Source of the DNA: Burkholderia ubonensis
GTDB lineage: Bacteria; Pseudomonadota; Gammaproteobacteria; Burkholderiales; Burkholderiaceae
Direction: 5' to 3'
NCBI RefSeq assembly: GCF_902833085.1
Contig: NZ_CADFEB010000007.1
Location: forward strand, 457,060 to 521,059
Length of the DNA stretch: 64,000 bases
The translations under genes were made by a program, and so were the position numbers. The stretch's first letter is position 1, and each line of letters begins with the position of its first letter. The notes below the pieces were generated by a model. That model worked only from the letters and a program-made list of their open reading frames with translations. It made no database searches and was not told where the DNA came from. This document shows, one piece after another, positions 8,849 to 17,663 of the stretch.

Positions 8849-9610
8849 CTACGCGCGCCGGCCCATCACGCCGGCGATCGCGCCGATCGCGTCGCTGACC
8901 AGCACCGCCAGCAGCCCGACGATCATCCCGCCCTGCAGCACGAACGCGGTATTCGCGGTCTGCAGGCCGGCGATGATCACGTCGCCGAGCCCGCGCGCGG
9001 CGACCGTCGAGCCGATCGTCGCGGTGCCGAGGTTGATGACGACCGCGAGGCGGATGCCGTTGACGATCACCGGAAACGCGAGCGGCAGCTCCACGGACGT
9101 CAGTTGCTGCCAGCCGCTCATGCCCATCCCGCGCGCGGCGTCGACGACGTCGCGCGGCACGTCCTCGATGCCCGCGATCGTGCTCTCGAAAATCGGCAGG
9201 AGACCGTACAGCACGAGTGCGATCAGCACCGGCTTCAGGCCGAAGCCGACCGCGGGCACCGCGAGCGCGAGCACGGCCACCGGCGGGAACGTCTGGCCGA
9301 TGTTGACGACGCTACGCGCGACCGGCAGGAAATCCGCGCCCCACGGCCGCGTCACCGCGATGCCCGCGGCGATCGCGAGCAGCGTGCCGATCAGGCTCGA
9401 TGCGGCGACCGTGCCGAGATGCGCGAGCGTGAGGTCGAGCAGGCTCGCGCGATCGTAGATGACGGGCGCGCCGTTGTCCGCGAACGGTGCGAACAGCGCG
9501 TGCAGCCAGCCCGGTCGGAACAGCAGCACGAGCAGCAGCGCGAGCGCGGCCGCGCGTGCGACGGCGGGCGCGAGTCTGCGTGGAGCGATTGCCGCGGGCC
9601 GCATCGTCAT
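8849..9610 (-). CDS. yehW: Osmoprotectant ABC transporter, small permease
   Basis: A 253-residue membrane protein of the ProW/OpuCB-type permease family. After a short basic N-terminus there is a first membrane helix (about 17-34) and then five or six further helices, with the family's EAA-like loop DVVDAARGMGMSGWQQLTSVELPLA near residue 165. Its start overlaps the stop of the ATPase gene by four bases (ATGA). In the four-gene order binding protein, large permease, ATPase, small permease it corresponds to YehW of E. coli YehZYXW, a low-affinity glycine betaine importer linked to osmotic and stationary-phase stress. The exact substrate is not shown by the sequence. Confidence 0.88.
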   Translation of the reverse strand: MTMRPAAIAPRRLAPAVARAAALALLLVLLFRPGWLHALFAPFADNGAPVIYDRASLLDLTLAHLGTVAASSLIGTLLAIAAGIAVTRPWGADFLPVARSVVNIGQTFPPVAVLALAVPAVGFGLKPVLIALVLYGLLPIFESTIAGIEDVPRDVVDAARGMGMSGWQQLTSVELPLAFPVIVNGIRLAVVINLGTATIGSTVAARGLGDVIIAGLQTANTAFVLQGGMIVGLLAVLVSDAIGAIAGVMGRRA

Positions 9611-10575
9611 CCGGGCCGCCTCGCGTGCGCGCGGATCGCGTCGAGCGTGATGCGGCGCGCGCCGGGGCCGGTGCCGGCCGGGCGCGGGGACGGGTTCCCG
9701 TCGTCGTCCGCGACCGGCAGCGCATCGACGCCGCGCCACAGCAGCTCCGAGATCGCGTCGCGCAGCGTGCGGGTCGCGGCAATCGGCGGACCGTCCGCGG
9801 AGCCGGGCTCGGCCACGTCGCCGACCGGCGTCAGCGCGAGCAGGCGCAGCGGCCGGTCGACGCCCGCGACAAGCTGCTCGACGACGCCCGCCGCCGGCCG
9901 GCCGAGGATCTCGGCGGGCGGCGCGACCTGCAGCAGCCGGCCGCCGTCCATCACCGCGATCGTGTCGCCGAGCTTCAGCGCTTCCTCGATGTCGTGCGTG
10001 ACGAGCACGACCGTGATGCCGAGCCGCCGCTGCAGCGCGAGCAGGTCGTCCTGCGCCTTGCCGCGGATGATCGGATCGAGCGCGCCGAACGGCTCGTCCA
10101 TCAGCAGCATCGCCGGCTCGGCCGCGAGCGCGCGCGCGACGCCGACGCGCTGTTGCTGGCCGCCCGACAGCTCGTGCGGCAGCTTTTCCGCGAATTCCTC
10201 CGGCGCGAGATTGAAGAGCGCGAGCAGTTCGCGCACGCGCGCGTCGATGCGCGCGGCGTCCCAGCCGAGCAGGCGCGGCACGGTCGCGATGTTGCGCGCG
10301 ACGCTCCAGTGCGGAAACAGCCCGTGGCCCTGGATCGCGTAGCCGATGCGCCGCCGCAGCTGCTCGGGCGGCACGCTCGCCGTATCGACGCCGTCGATGC
10401 GAACCGTGCCCGTGCTCGGTGCGATCAGCCGGTTGATCATCCGCAGCAGCGTCGACTTGCCGCTGCCCGATGCGCCGACGAGCGCGGTGATGGTGCCGCG
10501 CCGCATCGTCAGCGACACGTCGTCGACGGCGACGACATCGCCGAAGCGCTTGCCGAGGCGTTCGATCTCGATCAT
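9607..10575 (-). CDS. yehX: Osmoprotectant ABC transporter, ATP-binding protein
   Basis: A 322-residue ATPase. Walker A is GASGSGKST at residues 34-42, the signature is LSGGQQQ, Walker B ends LLMDEP, and the switch histidine lies in LVTHDIEEA. The C-terminal 80 residues are an extra regulatory part resembling a reduced CBS-type region (GPPIAATRTLRDAISELLWRG), as in ProV/OpuCA-type ATPases. It energises betaine uptake with the two flanking permeases. Both ends overlap neighbours by four bases, showing tight coupling in the operon. The nearest recognised relative by operon layout is YehX of E. coli. Confidence 0.9.
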   Translation of the reverse strand: MIEIERLGKRFGDVVAVDDVSLTMRRGTITALVGASGSGKSTLLRMINRLIAPSTGTVRIDGVDTASVPPEQLRRRIGYAIQGHGLFPHWSVARNIATVPRLLGWDAARIDARVRELLALFNLAPEEFAEKLPHELSGGQQQRVGVARALAAEPAMLLMDEPFGALDPIIRGKAQDDLLALQRRLGITVVLVTHDIEEALKLGDTIAVMDGGRLLQVAPPAEILGRPAAGVVEQLVAGVDRPLRLLALTPVGDVAEPGSADGPPIAATRTLRDAISELLWRGVDALPVADDDGNPSPRPAGTGPGARRITLDAIRAHARRPG

Positions 10576-11750
10576 GCGGTGCGTCCCCTCGCGAGCGCGG
10601 TCGCGGCTTCGAATACGACGGCGGCGATCAGCGCGAGCACGATGGTCGGGATCGCGCCGAGCAGCACGAGATCGGCGGCCGATTGCCCGATGCCCTGGAA
10701 GATGAAGGTACCGAAGCCGCCGCCGCCGATCAGCGCGGCGACCGCGGTCAGGCCGATGTTCTGCACGAGCACGATGCGCACGCCGCTCAGGATCACCGGC
10801 AGCGCGAGCACGAGGTCGACCTGCAGCAGGCGCTGCGCGGCCGTCATGCCCATCGCGCGCGCCGCTTCCGTCACCTGCGCCGGCACCTGCGCGAGCCCGA
10901 CCGCGACGCTCGACGCGATCGGCAGCAGCGAATACAGGAACAGCGCGAGCAGGGCCGGCGCGACGCCGATCCCGCGCACGCCGAGCGCGGCCGCGAGCGG
11001 CACGTGCGCGGCGAGCATGCCGAGCGGCGCCATCATCAGCCCGTACATCGCGATACTCGGCACCGTCTGCACGACGTTGAGGACCGGCAGCAACGCCGCG
11101 CGCACGGCCGCGATGCGCGCGCACGCGATGCCGAGCGGCAGCCCGGCGACGAAGGCGGCCGCGACCGAGCCGCCGGCCAGCGCGACGTGCCGCACGGCCT
11201 CGCGCCAGAAATCGTCGCCGCGCACCGCGTATTCGCGCATCACGGACAGGCCGTCCCACCAGCCGGTCGACAGCGGCAGCGCGAGCGCCGCGGCGGCGAC
11301 GGCCAGCGCGGCGAGCCGCCGCCACGGCCCGAACGCGAGCCGCGCGAGCGCGTCGGCGACCAGCACGGCCCATGCGAACAGCAGCAGCCAGATGCCGGCG
11401 GCCGGCGACACGCGCGCGAGCGCGTCTTCCGGCGCGACCAGATGCGCCGCGGCCGCGCCGGCCGCGTAGCCGAGCGTCGCGAGCAGGCCGCAGCCCGCGG
11501 CGAGGCGCGCTGCGGGCCGGCTCGTCGTCATCGTCCACAGCGCGGCCGCGATCCACAGCGCGGCGAGCGCGGCGGCCTGCGCGGCCGGCAGCGCGCCGAA
11601 CACCGGCAAGCCGGCGCCCGCCGCGATCCGGTTCGGCCGCAGCACGACGAACGGCGCGAACAGCACCGCGCCGATCGTCAGCGTGCCGGTTAGGACGCCG
11701 ACCTTGTCGATCGCGATGCGTCGCGCGCGGGCCGCCGCGCGTGCCGTCAT
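10572..11750 (-). CDS. yehY: Osmoprotectant ABC transporter, large permease
   Basis: A 392-residue permease with about ten hydrophobic segments. The N-terminal half (residues 1-190) holds extra helices not present in the small permease; the C-terminal half is the ProW-type transport domain with the loop EAARAMGMTAAQRLLQVDL near residue 310. Large plus small permease is the hallmark of the YehZYXW type. The start overlaps the binding-protein stop by four bases (ATGA), and the stop overlaps the ATPase start in the same way. Confidence 0.88.
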   Translation of the reverse strand: MTARAAARARRIAIDKVGVLTGTLTIGAVLFAPFVVLRPNRIAAGAGLPVFGALPAAQAAALAALWIAAALWTMTTSRPAARLAAGCGLLATLGYAAGAAAAHLVAPEDALARVSPAAGIWLLLFAWAVLVADALARLAFGPWRRLAALAVAAAALALPLSTGWWDGLSVMREYAVRGDDFWREAVRHVALAGGSVAAAFVAGLPLGIACARIAAVRAALLPVLNVVQTVPSIAMYGLMMAPLGMLAAHVPLAAALGVRGIGVAPALLALFLYSLLPIASSVAVGLAQVPAQVTEAARAMGMTAAQRLLQVDLVLALPVILSGVRIVLVQNIGLTAVAALIGGGGFGTFIFQGIGQSAADLVLLGAIPTIVLALIAAVVFEAATALARGRTA

Positions 11751-12670
11751 TTGACGAAGCCCTTCGCTTTCAGGTATTGCGCGGCGACGCCCTTGGCCGG
11801 CTCGCCGTTGATCTGGATGCGGCTGTTGAGCGTCTGCAGCGTCTTCAGGTCGAGGCTCGCGAACACCGGCTTCAGATAGTCGGCGATCTGCGGATGCGCC
11901 TTCAGCACCGTTTCGCGAATCACCGGCGCCGGCGCGTAGACGGGCTGCACGTGCTTGTCGTCGTCGAGCACCGCGAGGCCGCTCGCCGCGATCCCGCCGT
12001 CGGTGCCGTAGACCATCGCCGCGTTCACGCCGTCGGTCTGGTTCGCGGCGGCCTTGATGGTGGCCGCCGTGTCGCCGCCGGACAGCACGACGAGCTGGTC
12101 CGGCTTCAGCTTGAAGCCGTACGCTTTCTCGAACGACGGCAGCGCGGACGCGCTGTTGACGAACTCGGCCGACGCCGCGAGCTTCACCTTGCCGCCGCCG
12201 GCCACCCACTTGCCGAAATCGGAGAACGTTTTCAGGCGCTGCGCCTGCGCGAGCGGTGCGAGCACCGCGACGCCCCACGTATTGTTGGCGGGCGACGGCG
12301 TCAGCCAGACGAGGCGGTTGGCCGCGTAGTCGAGCTTCTTCGCGGCGTCGTAGCCTTGGCTCGCGTTCTTCCACACCGGATCGTCGGCCTTGTTGAAGAA
12401 GAACGCGGCGTTGCCGGTGTACTCGGGATAGATGTCGATCTCGCCGCTGACGAGCGCCTTGCGCACGATCGGCGTCGCGCCGAGCGCGATCTTTTCGGTG
12501 ACGGGAATGCCGTGCGCCTTCAGCACCTGGACGATCAGGTTGCCGAGCAGGTTGCCTTCGGTATCGATCTTCGACGACACCACGACGGCGTCGGCGGCGT
12601 GCACGGCGGGCGCCGCAACGGCGGCGGCGACGGCGAGGCCCAGTATCCGGGCGGGCAGGACATGCTTCAT
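11747..12670 (-). CDS. osmF: Osmoprotectant ABC transporter, periplasmic binding protein
   Basis: A 307-residue OsmF/YehZ/OpuCC-type binding protein. A signal peptide ends near AVHA-AD (about residue 26). The mature protein has family motifs such as VVSSKIDTEGNLLGNLIVQ, VRKALVSGEIDIYPEYTGN and GWHTP-like aromatic positions (LVWLTPSPANNTWG) in the quaternary-amine pocket. The ATG is backed by GGAG about ten bases upstream. It is the first gene of the minus-strand operon, so the promoter should lie in 12671-12836, shared with the divergent dehydrogenase gene. It delivers glycine betaine or a related compound to the permeases; the true ligand is not proved. Confidence 0.9.
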   Translation of the reverse strand: MKHVLPARILGLAVAAAVAAPAVHAADAVVVSSKIDTEGNLLGNLIVQVLKAHGIPVTEKIALGATPIVRKALVSGEIDIYPEYTGNAAFFFNKADDPVWKNASQGYDAAKKLDYAANRLVWLTPSPANNTWGVAVLAPLAQAQRLKTFSDFGKWVAGGGKVKLAASAEFVNSASALPSFEKAYGFKLKPDQLVVLSGGDTAATIKAAANQTDGVNAAMVYGTDGGIAASGLAVLDDDKHVQPVYAPAPVIRETVLKAHPQIADYLKPVFASLDLKTLQTLNSRIQINGEPAKGVAAQYLKAKGFVK

Positions 12671-12836
12671 TGGGCCAATCTCCAGCGAATGACAAGAAAG
12701 GGACGTACGCCGAAACTTACTTGACCGGGCCTGCTTTGGCAAACCGCGCGCCCCGTTGCGCATGCGGGTTATCCCGGGCGCGGCCCGACGTCTTGCTATA
12801 CACTGCCACGCATCCCTGCCGATGCGGAATTCCGTC

Positions 12837-13769
12837 ATGAAGCCCGAGCTGCTGGTCCTGATCCCGTTGCGCGACGACGCGCGCCGCGAGATTGCCGCGT
12901 CGTTCGACGTGCACGATGCGCCGACCGGCGACGCGCGTGAACGCACGATCGCGGAACACGGCGGCGCGATCCGCGCGGTGCTGACCAACGGCAGCACGGG
13001 CCTCACCGCCGCCGAGATCGACCGGATGCCCGCGCTGACCCTGATCGGCTCGCTCGGCGCGGGCTACGAGCACATCGACGTCGCGCATGCGAAGGCGCGC
13101 GGCGCCGTGGTCGTGACCGGCGTGGGCACCAACGACGACTGCGTCGCCGATCACGCGTTCGCGCTGCTGCTGGCGGCCGTGCGCAGGATCGTGCGGCTCG
13201 ACGGCGCGACCCGTGCGGGCATCTGGCGCGACGCGTTGCCGATGCCGCCGAACGTGTCCGGCCGGAAGCTCGGCATCGTCGGGCTCGGCAGGATCGGCGA
13301 GAAGATCGCGCGCCGCGCGGCCGGCTTCGATCTCGAGATCGGCTATCACAACCGCACGCCGAAGGACGGCGCGCCGTATCGCTATTTCGACCGGCTCGAC
13401 GCGCTGGCGCGCTGGGCGGACTTCCTGGTCGTCGCGACGCCGGGCGGCGCGCTCACCCGGCACCTGATCGGCCGCGACGTGCTCGACGCGCTCGGCCCGG
13501 ACGGCTTTCTCGTCAACGTGTCGCGCGGCAGCGTCGTCGATACCGCCGCTCTGGCAGAGGCGCTGCGCGCAGGCCGGCTCGCGGGCGCGGGGCTCGACGT
13601 GTACGAAGGCGAGCCCGATCCGCCGCGCGCGCTGGTCGGGCTCGACAACGTCGTGCTGACGCCGCACCTGGGCGGCTGGTCGCCGGACGCGCTCGATCGC
13701 TCGGTGCGGCAGTTTCTGGACAACGCGGCGCGGCATTTCGCCGGCAAGCCCGTGCTGACGCCGCTCTGA
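12837..13769 (+). CDS. D-2-hydroxyacid dehydrogenase (NAD(P)-dependent)
   Basis: A 310-residue dehydrogenase of the D-isomer-specific 2-hydroxyacid family. The nucleotide-binding GLGRIG is at residues 149-154. The catalytic arginine lies in NVSRGSVVDT, the glutamate in YEGEPDPP and the acid/base histidine in LTPHLGGW. It resembles glyoxylate/hydroxypyruvate reductases and phenylpyruvate reductases of this family; the substrate cannot be told from sequence alone. ATG 12837 has a weak GCGGAA site upstream; ATG 12822 would add five residues. It is transcribed away from the osmoprotectant operon and followed 41 bases later by the OsmC-like gene, so these two may form an operon. Confidence 0.88.
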   Translation: MKPELLVLIPLRDDARREIAASFDVHDAPTGDARERTIAEHGGAIRAVLTNGSTGLTAAEIDRMPALTLIGSLGAGYEHIDVAHAKARGAVVVTGVGTNDDCVADHAFALLLAAVRRIVRLDGATRAGIWRDALPMPPNVSGRKLGIVGLGRIGEKIARRAAGFDLEIGYHNRTPKDGAPYRYFDRLDALARWADFLVVATPGGALTRHLIGRDVLDALGPDGFLVNVSRGSVVDTAALAEALRAGRLAGAGLDVYEGEPDPPRALVGLDNVVLTPHLGGWSPDALDRSVRQFLDNAARHFAGKPVLTPL

Positions 13770-13810
13770 ACCGCGCGGGCCACGCTTTTTCCGTCAACGA
13801 AGGAACCACG

Positions 13811-14296
13811 ATGTCCACGTATTTCGCAGAAGTCGAATGGCAGGCGGGACCGGACGAGAAGTTCACCGACAACCGCTACAGCCGCCGGCACGAATGGCGT
13901 TTCGACGGCGGCGCGACGGTGCCCGCGTCGAGCTCGCCGCATGTGGTGCGGGCGCCGTTCTCGGACCCCGCCGCGGTCGATCCCGAGGAGGCGTACGTCG
14001 CGGCGCTGTCGAGCTGTCACATGCTGTGGTTCCTGTCGATCGCCGCGCAGCGGCGCTTCGTCGTCACGCGCTATCGCGACGCGGCGGAGGGCACGATGGC
14101 GAAGAACGACGCGGGCAAGGAGGTGGTGACGCGCGTCGTGCTGAAGCCGGCCGTGACGTTCGGCGGCGAGCGCGCGCCGACGGACGACGAGGTGAAGGCG
14201 CTGCATCATGCCGCGCACGACGAATGCTTTCTCGCGAATTCGGTGCGCACGGTGATCGATATCGAAGGGACGTGGGAGCATCGCGCGGCGCTTTGA
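13811..14296 (+). CDS. OsmC-like peroxiredoxin family protein
   Basis: A 161-residue OsmC/Ohr-fold protein. The two family cysteines are C69 in SSCHMLWFL and C139 in DECFLANS; in relatives such a pair reduces organic peroxides. An AAGG ribosome-binding site precedes the start. It follows the dehydrogenase gene closely in the same direction. The actual substrate (organic hydroperoxide or another thiol-reactive compound) is not shown. Confidence 0.88.
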   Translation: MSTYFAEVEWQAGPDEKFTDNRYSRRHEWRFDGGATVPASSSPHVVRAPFSDPAAVDPEEAYVAALSSCHMLWFLSIAAQRRFVVTRYRDAAEGTMAKNDAGKEVVTRVVLKPAVTFGGERAPTDDEVKALHHAAHDECFLANSVRTVIDIEGTWEHRAAL

Positions 14297-14302
14297 GCGC
14301 GC

Positions 14303-14330
14303 GGCCGCTTCCGCGTGAACGGAAGCGGCC
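14303..14330. terminator. Hairpin between convergent OsmC-like and T3SS-linked genes
   Basis: An 11-base-pair perfect stem, GGCCGCTTCCG at 14303-14313 with CGGAAGCGGCC at 14320-14330, and a six-base loop. It sits between two convergent genes, so a two-way terminator is likely. Neither side has a long T-run, which lowers confidence. Confidence 0.55.
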
Positions 14331-14357
14331 GGCTTGCCGCGCGACGCATCGACTGCG

Positions 14358-14957
14358 TCAGTCGCGCTTCGGGGAGTGCTGCGGAGAGGGCAGTGTTGCG
14401 AAGTCCGAATTCAGGCTCGCTATCGCACGCGCGCGGACCTCCGGGTCCGGATGATCCAGGTAGGTCTGGAGATCTCGCGCGGGCCCGACGGTCATCGAAG
14501 CAGCGGCATTGACCGCCGAGCCGAACGCAGTGACCGCGCTGTCACGGAGTTCGCCCTGCCGGGCATGTCGGAACGCGTCAGCGGCGAACGTCTGGCTTTC
14601 GGCCATGTGCGCGCCGGTATGCGTCTGCGTGCCTTGGGAGATGCCGTGGAGATTGCCCAGCACGCTGTCGTGCGAGCGCTGCGTGATGCCGAGCGAGTTG
14701 TTCTGCAGCACCGAGCTGACGCCGTGCACGGCCGCCGAATAGTACGTGGCGCTCGGTTGCGCCATATAGGTGGCCGCCTGCTCCGTCACGTGCTCGCGGC
14801 GGCCAAGCGGCGTCGACTGCAGCCCGCTCAGCGGCCCGCCGGCCAGCGGCCGAGTATGCGGCTGCGTGGTCGGCTGCGATTCGCTGCTCGACGACGAAGG
14901 CGTGGAGGAAGTGTGCAGCGGCGCGGTGCTGCCGCCGGTGATTTTGTTGCCGGACAT
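14358..14957 (-). CDS. Unknown protein under a hrpII box, candidate T3SS effector
   Basis: A 199-residue soluble protein of no family I recognise. Its first 45 residues are rich in Ser, Thr, Gln and Pro (SSTPSSSSSESQPTTQPHTR), the usual makeup of a T3SS export signal. It has no signal peptide, no clear membrane segment and no cysteine. The C-terminal DHPDPEVRARAIASLNSDF resembles one HEAT-type helix pair. The start has an AAGGAA ribosome-binding site. About 100 bases upstream lies a perfect TTCG-N16-TTCG box with a CATTAT -10 at 32 bases, so it is probably switched on together with the secretion system. It could be an effector, a harpin-like helper or a chaperone target; the function itself is not shown. 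Confidence 0.82.
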   Translation of the reverse strand: MSGNKITGGSTAPLHTSSTPSSSSSESQPTTQPHTRPLAGGPLSGLQSTPLGRREHVTEQAATYMAQPSATYYSAAVHGVSSVLQNNSLGITQRSHDSVLGNLHGISQGTQTHTGAHMAESQTFAADAFRHARQGELRDSAVTAFGSAVNAAASMTVGPARDLQTYLDHPDPEVRARAIASLNSDFATLPSPQHSPKRD

Positions 14958-15018
14958 GGTCGGTTCCTTCGATCAGGAGGAGGAAAGGGCGTCGGGCACG
15001 ACAGCGCTCGACGCAGGG

Positions 15019-15080
15019 ATAATGCGCGTCGCGGCGGCGTGTGATGGCCGGATGCGCGAAGCGGGCGGCGCGAACGCGAA
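15019..15080 (-). promoter_or_regulatory. hrpII/PIP box and -10 upstream of the 199-residue candidate effector
   Basis: Read on the minus strand, TTCG at 15080-15077, 16 bases, then TTCG at 15060-15057. A YANNNT-type -10 (CATTAT) lies at 15024-15019, 32 bases further on. Transcription would start near 15012 and give a leader of about 55 bases before ATG 14957. Box form and the 30-32 base spacing are known for HrpB/HrpX-controlled promoters of Ralstonia and Xanthomonas. Confidence 0.8.
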
Positions 15081-15115
15081 ACGTCGGGCGCGTGCATCGG
15101 TCATGCAGCGTTCGC

Positions 15116-16780
15116 TCACCGCCGCTGCAGCACCGTGCGCATCGCCGCGACGTCGTCGGGCGCGCGTTCGCCCGATGCCGCCTGCTCCGCATACTTCCGG
15201 CCTGCCTCCGTCGCACGGGCGCGCGACGTCGTCGCATCGTTCGCGAGGCCGATCTCGATGCGCCGCGCGATCAGGCTTTCGATCGCGACGCGCGCCTCGC
15301 CGTTGCGCATGCCGAGATCGCAGAGCAGGTTGTGCGCGTCGACGAGGTCGGCATCGTTGCCGATCGCGTTGCGCAGCGCGCGCTTCTTCTGCGACGTCGA
15401 CGCGTTCTTCACATGAATGTCCGCGTAAAACGCATGCAGCTTCGCAGGGCCGTCACCGGCGAAGCGATCGATGCTGCGGTCGATGATCGTCAACGCGTGC
15501 TTGGCCGTCAGTTCGGCCATGTCGTTCTTGTTCGTCGTCGATTTCTTCTCGTTGACCCAGCGTCCCGGAAAGACCTTGCCGAAGCGCTGGCGATTGGCCT
15601 CGATCCGGCCGTTGTCCTTCAGCACCGCATGAATGCCCTCGATCACTTCGTCGGGCGTCGCGTCGTTGATGACACTCGCATCGAACGTCATGCGGTTACG
15701 CAGTGCATTGCGGTCGATCTCGCGCGCCTTGTCGTTGCGCATCCGCTGCTTCAGGCCGCGCACGCCCTTGGCGATGTCGAGCGCGTTCAGCAGCGCGAGC
15801 GCGAAGCCCGCCTGTTTCGCCCCGACGGCGGCCGCGCTCGCCGGCGCGGCCGCGAGCCCGTGCGTGCCGGCGATCAGCGCGGCGCCCGACGCGACGCCGA
15901 GCGCGTTGCGCACGAGCTCGCAGGCGGCACGGTTCATCCGCTTGCCGGCGACTTCGTGGCGGATGTACATCGTCAGCAGCACGTCCTTCGCATGCGCGCT
16001 TTCCGCCGCTAGCTGCGGATCGTCGCTCGCCGCTAGCTTCATCACCTTGTCGAGGTGGTAGTCGAGCTTGCCGTTGCGATCGCGCGCGAGGATCAGCCGG
16101 TCGATGCGGCGCACGTTGCTGTCGATGTCCGCCGCGAGGAACGCCGCGACGTCGCGGTCGCGCATCGCCGACAACTGCCGGTCGTAGCGCCGGCGCTTGC
16201 GCCACGACGCGAACAGCGCATGGCCGTTCATGCCGGCGCCGGCCGTCTCGTGCGCGAGGCCCGACGCGAGTCCGCCGATCGCGAGCCCGGTTGCGACGTC
16301 GCCGTGCCGACCGGCAGCGGCGGCGTTGAACAGCGATGCGAGCGGGCGGATGCCGTTCGTTTCGGCGAACGTGAAGCCCGGCTTGCTGCGGTCGTAGGCC
16401 TGGCCGGGCTGGCGCTCGGGGTGCGGCGCGCGGAATTCGTCCGTGGCCGGCGGGGGCGGCGGATCGGTCTGCGGGATCGCGGCCGGCGGCGTCGGTGACG
16501 GTGGGGGAGAGGGGGGCTCGCCGCCGAGACCGCCGAGCGACAGCGGCTCGCCGAGCGATAGCGGCGGCAATCGGGGCGGCAATCGGGGCGGCAATCGGGG
16601 CGGCCCGTCGTTTCGGATCCGATCGACCGTTTCGCGCGCGCTGTGCAACTGGCCGTGCGGGAACGCGCCGAGCGAGCGCCTCGGCTGCCGACCCGACCGG
16701 TTCGACGACGGCTCCGACGCGCTCCGATTCGGATCGGCGACGGTGGACGAATGCGTTGACTGCCGAATCGACTTCAACAT
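15116..16780 (-). CDS. Proline-rich T3SS effector or translocator candidate at the end of the hrpB operon
   Basis: A 554-residue protein I cannot assign to a family. The first 55 residues are Ser/Arg-rich without a signal peptide, as in T3SS substrates. Residues 59-112 form a proline-rich tract beginning with three copies of PPRL encoded by an exact 12-base tandem repeat. Two weakly hydrophobic, Ala/Gly-rich segments lie at about 158-178 and 292-336 and might insert in a membrane. The rest is charged and helical, with no catalytic motif seen. It lies 76 bases after sctT on the same strand with no terminator or new hrp box between, so it should be transcribed with the hrpB-type operon. No translocon gene of the HrpF/PopF type is recognisable elsewhere in the window, so a translocator role is an alternative to effector. 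Confidence 0.82.
   Translation of the reverse strand: MLKSIRQSTHSSTVADPNRSASEPSSNRSGRQPRRSLGAFPHGQLHSARETVDRIRNDGPPRLPPRLPPRLPPLSLGEPLSLGGLGGEPPSPPPSPTPPAAIPQTDPPPPPATDEFRAPHPERQPGQAYDRSKPGFTFAETNGIRPLASLFNAAAAGRHGDVATGLAIGGLASGLAHETAGAGMNGHALFASWRKRRRYDRQLSAMRDRDVAAFLAADIDSNVRRIDRLILARDRNGKLDYHLDKVMKLAASDDPQLAAESAHAKDVLLTMYIRHEVAGKRMNRAACELVRNALGVASGAALIAGTHGLAAAPASAAAVGAKQAGFALALLNALDIAKGVRGLKQRMRNDKAREIDRNALRNRMTFDASVINDATPDEVIEGIHAVLKDNGRIEANRQRFGKVFPGRWVNEKKSTTNKNDMAELTAKHALTIIDRSIDRFAGDGPAKLHAFYADIHVKNASTSQKKRALRNAIGNDADLVDAHNLLCDLGMRNGEARVAIESLIARRIEIGLANDATTSRARATEAGRKYAEQAASGERAPDDVAAMRTVLQRR
16566..16601 (+). repeat. Three exact 12-base tandem repeats (PPRL units)
   Basis: GGCAATCGGGGC occurs three times head to tail inside the proline-rich effector candidate, each copy encoding one PPRL unit on the minus strand. 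Such a run can gain or lose copies by slippage without shifting the frame. Confidence 0.9.
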
Positions 16781-16856
16781 GACGACGTGCCTCCTGAATG
16801 GACCGGTGCAGGCAAAACGACATCAGCGACATCAGCGACGCTGCGCGCGATGCCCG

Positions 16857-17663
16857 CTAATGACCGGCAAGCTGTTTAATCTGCTGCGCGAGCCCCGCCA
16901 GCGAAATCTGCCCGCGCATCTCGCTCACGAAACTCCCCGCCAGCACCGCGACGATCAGCACCGCGATCGCGCCCTTGAGCGGCTGGCTGACCGACATCAG
17001 GTCGAGCTTCTGCGCCGATCGCGACACGAACGCGAGGCCCAGGTCGACGAGCAGCAGCATCGCCATCATCGGCGTCGCGATCCGCGCGACCATGTTCATC
17101 AGCATGTCGATCCGCGCTTGCGCGAACAGCTCGAGCAGCGGCGCGGGAACCGGATCGAACGACCCGAGCGGCCACCACGCATACGATTCGTACAGCGCGC
17201 CGAGCAGGAACGTCATGCCGCCGAGCATCCAGAACGACGCGATCGTCAGTTGCCCGAACAGCGTCGCCATCAGCGACGTCTGCGTGCCCGAACTCGGGTT
17301 CTGCATCTGCACGTTGTTGAAGCCGGCGAGGTCGTCGACGTAGGTGCCGATCGCCTCGGCGGCCCAGAACACGGTCGACGCCGCGATGCCGAGCACGAGC
17401 CCGATCACGGCCTCCTTCGCGCACGCGATCATGAGAAACGCGCCGTGAAGCTGCGGCATCAGCGCCTGTTGCCCGCCCGCGACGAACAGGCACCAGACCG
17501 CGGCCGCGCCGCTGCGCATCGGGCCTTTCATCACGTTGTCGGCGGTCGCGGGCAGGATCGTCATGATCACGAGCAGCCGCTCGCTCGACAGCGCGAGCAG
17601 CACGATGAAGCCGATGAATTCGTCGCCCAGGTGCTGCAGCGGAAAGATGTCGTAGGGGGTCAT
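16857..17663 (-). CDS. sctT: T3SS export gate protein SctT (HrcT/YscT)
   Basis: A 268-residue inner-membrane protein with about six hydrophobic helices, of the SpaR/YscT/FliR family. It joins SctR and SctS to form the export gate through which substrates enter the needle channel. Typical stretches are ERLLVIMTILPA near residue 30, the FNNVQMQNPSSGTQTS loop near 115 and DLGLAFVSRSAQKLDLM near 210. ATG 17663 overlaps the sctO stop in an ATGA. It is the last core gene of the hrpB1-to-hrcT operon. Confidence 0.93.
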   Translation of the reverse strand: MTPYDIFPLQHLGDEFIGFIVLLALSSERLLVIMTILPATADNVMKGPMRSGAAAVWCLFVAGGQQALMPQLHGAFLMIACAKEAVIGLVLGIAASTVFWAAEAIGTYVDDLAGFNNVQMQNPSSGTQTSLMATLFGQLTIASFWMLGGMTFLLGALYESYAWWPLGSFDPVPAPLLELFAQARIDMLMNMVARIATPMMAMLLLVDLGLAFVSRSAQKLDLMSVSQPLKGAIAVLIVAVLAGSFVSEMRGQISLAGLAQQIKQLAGH

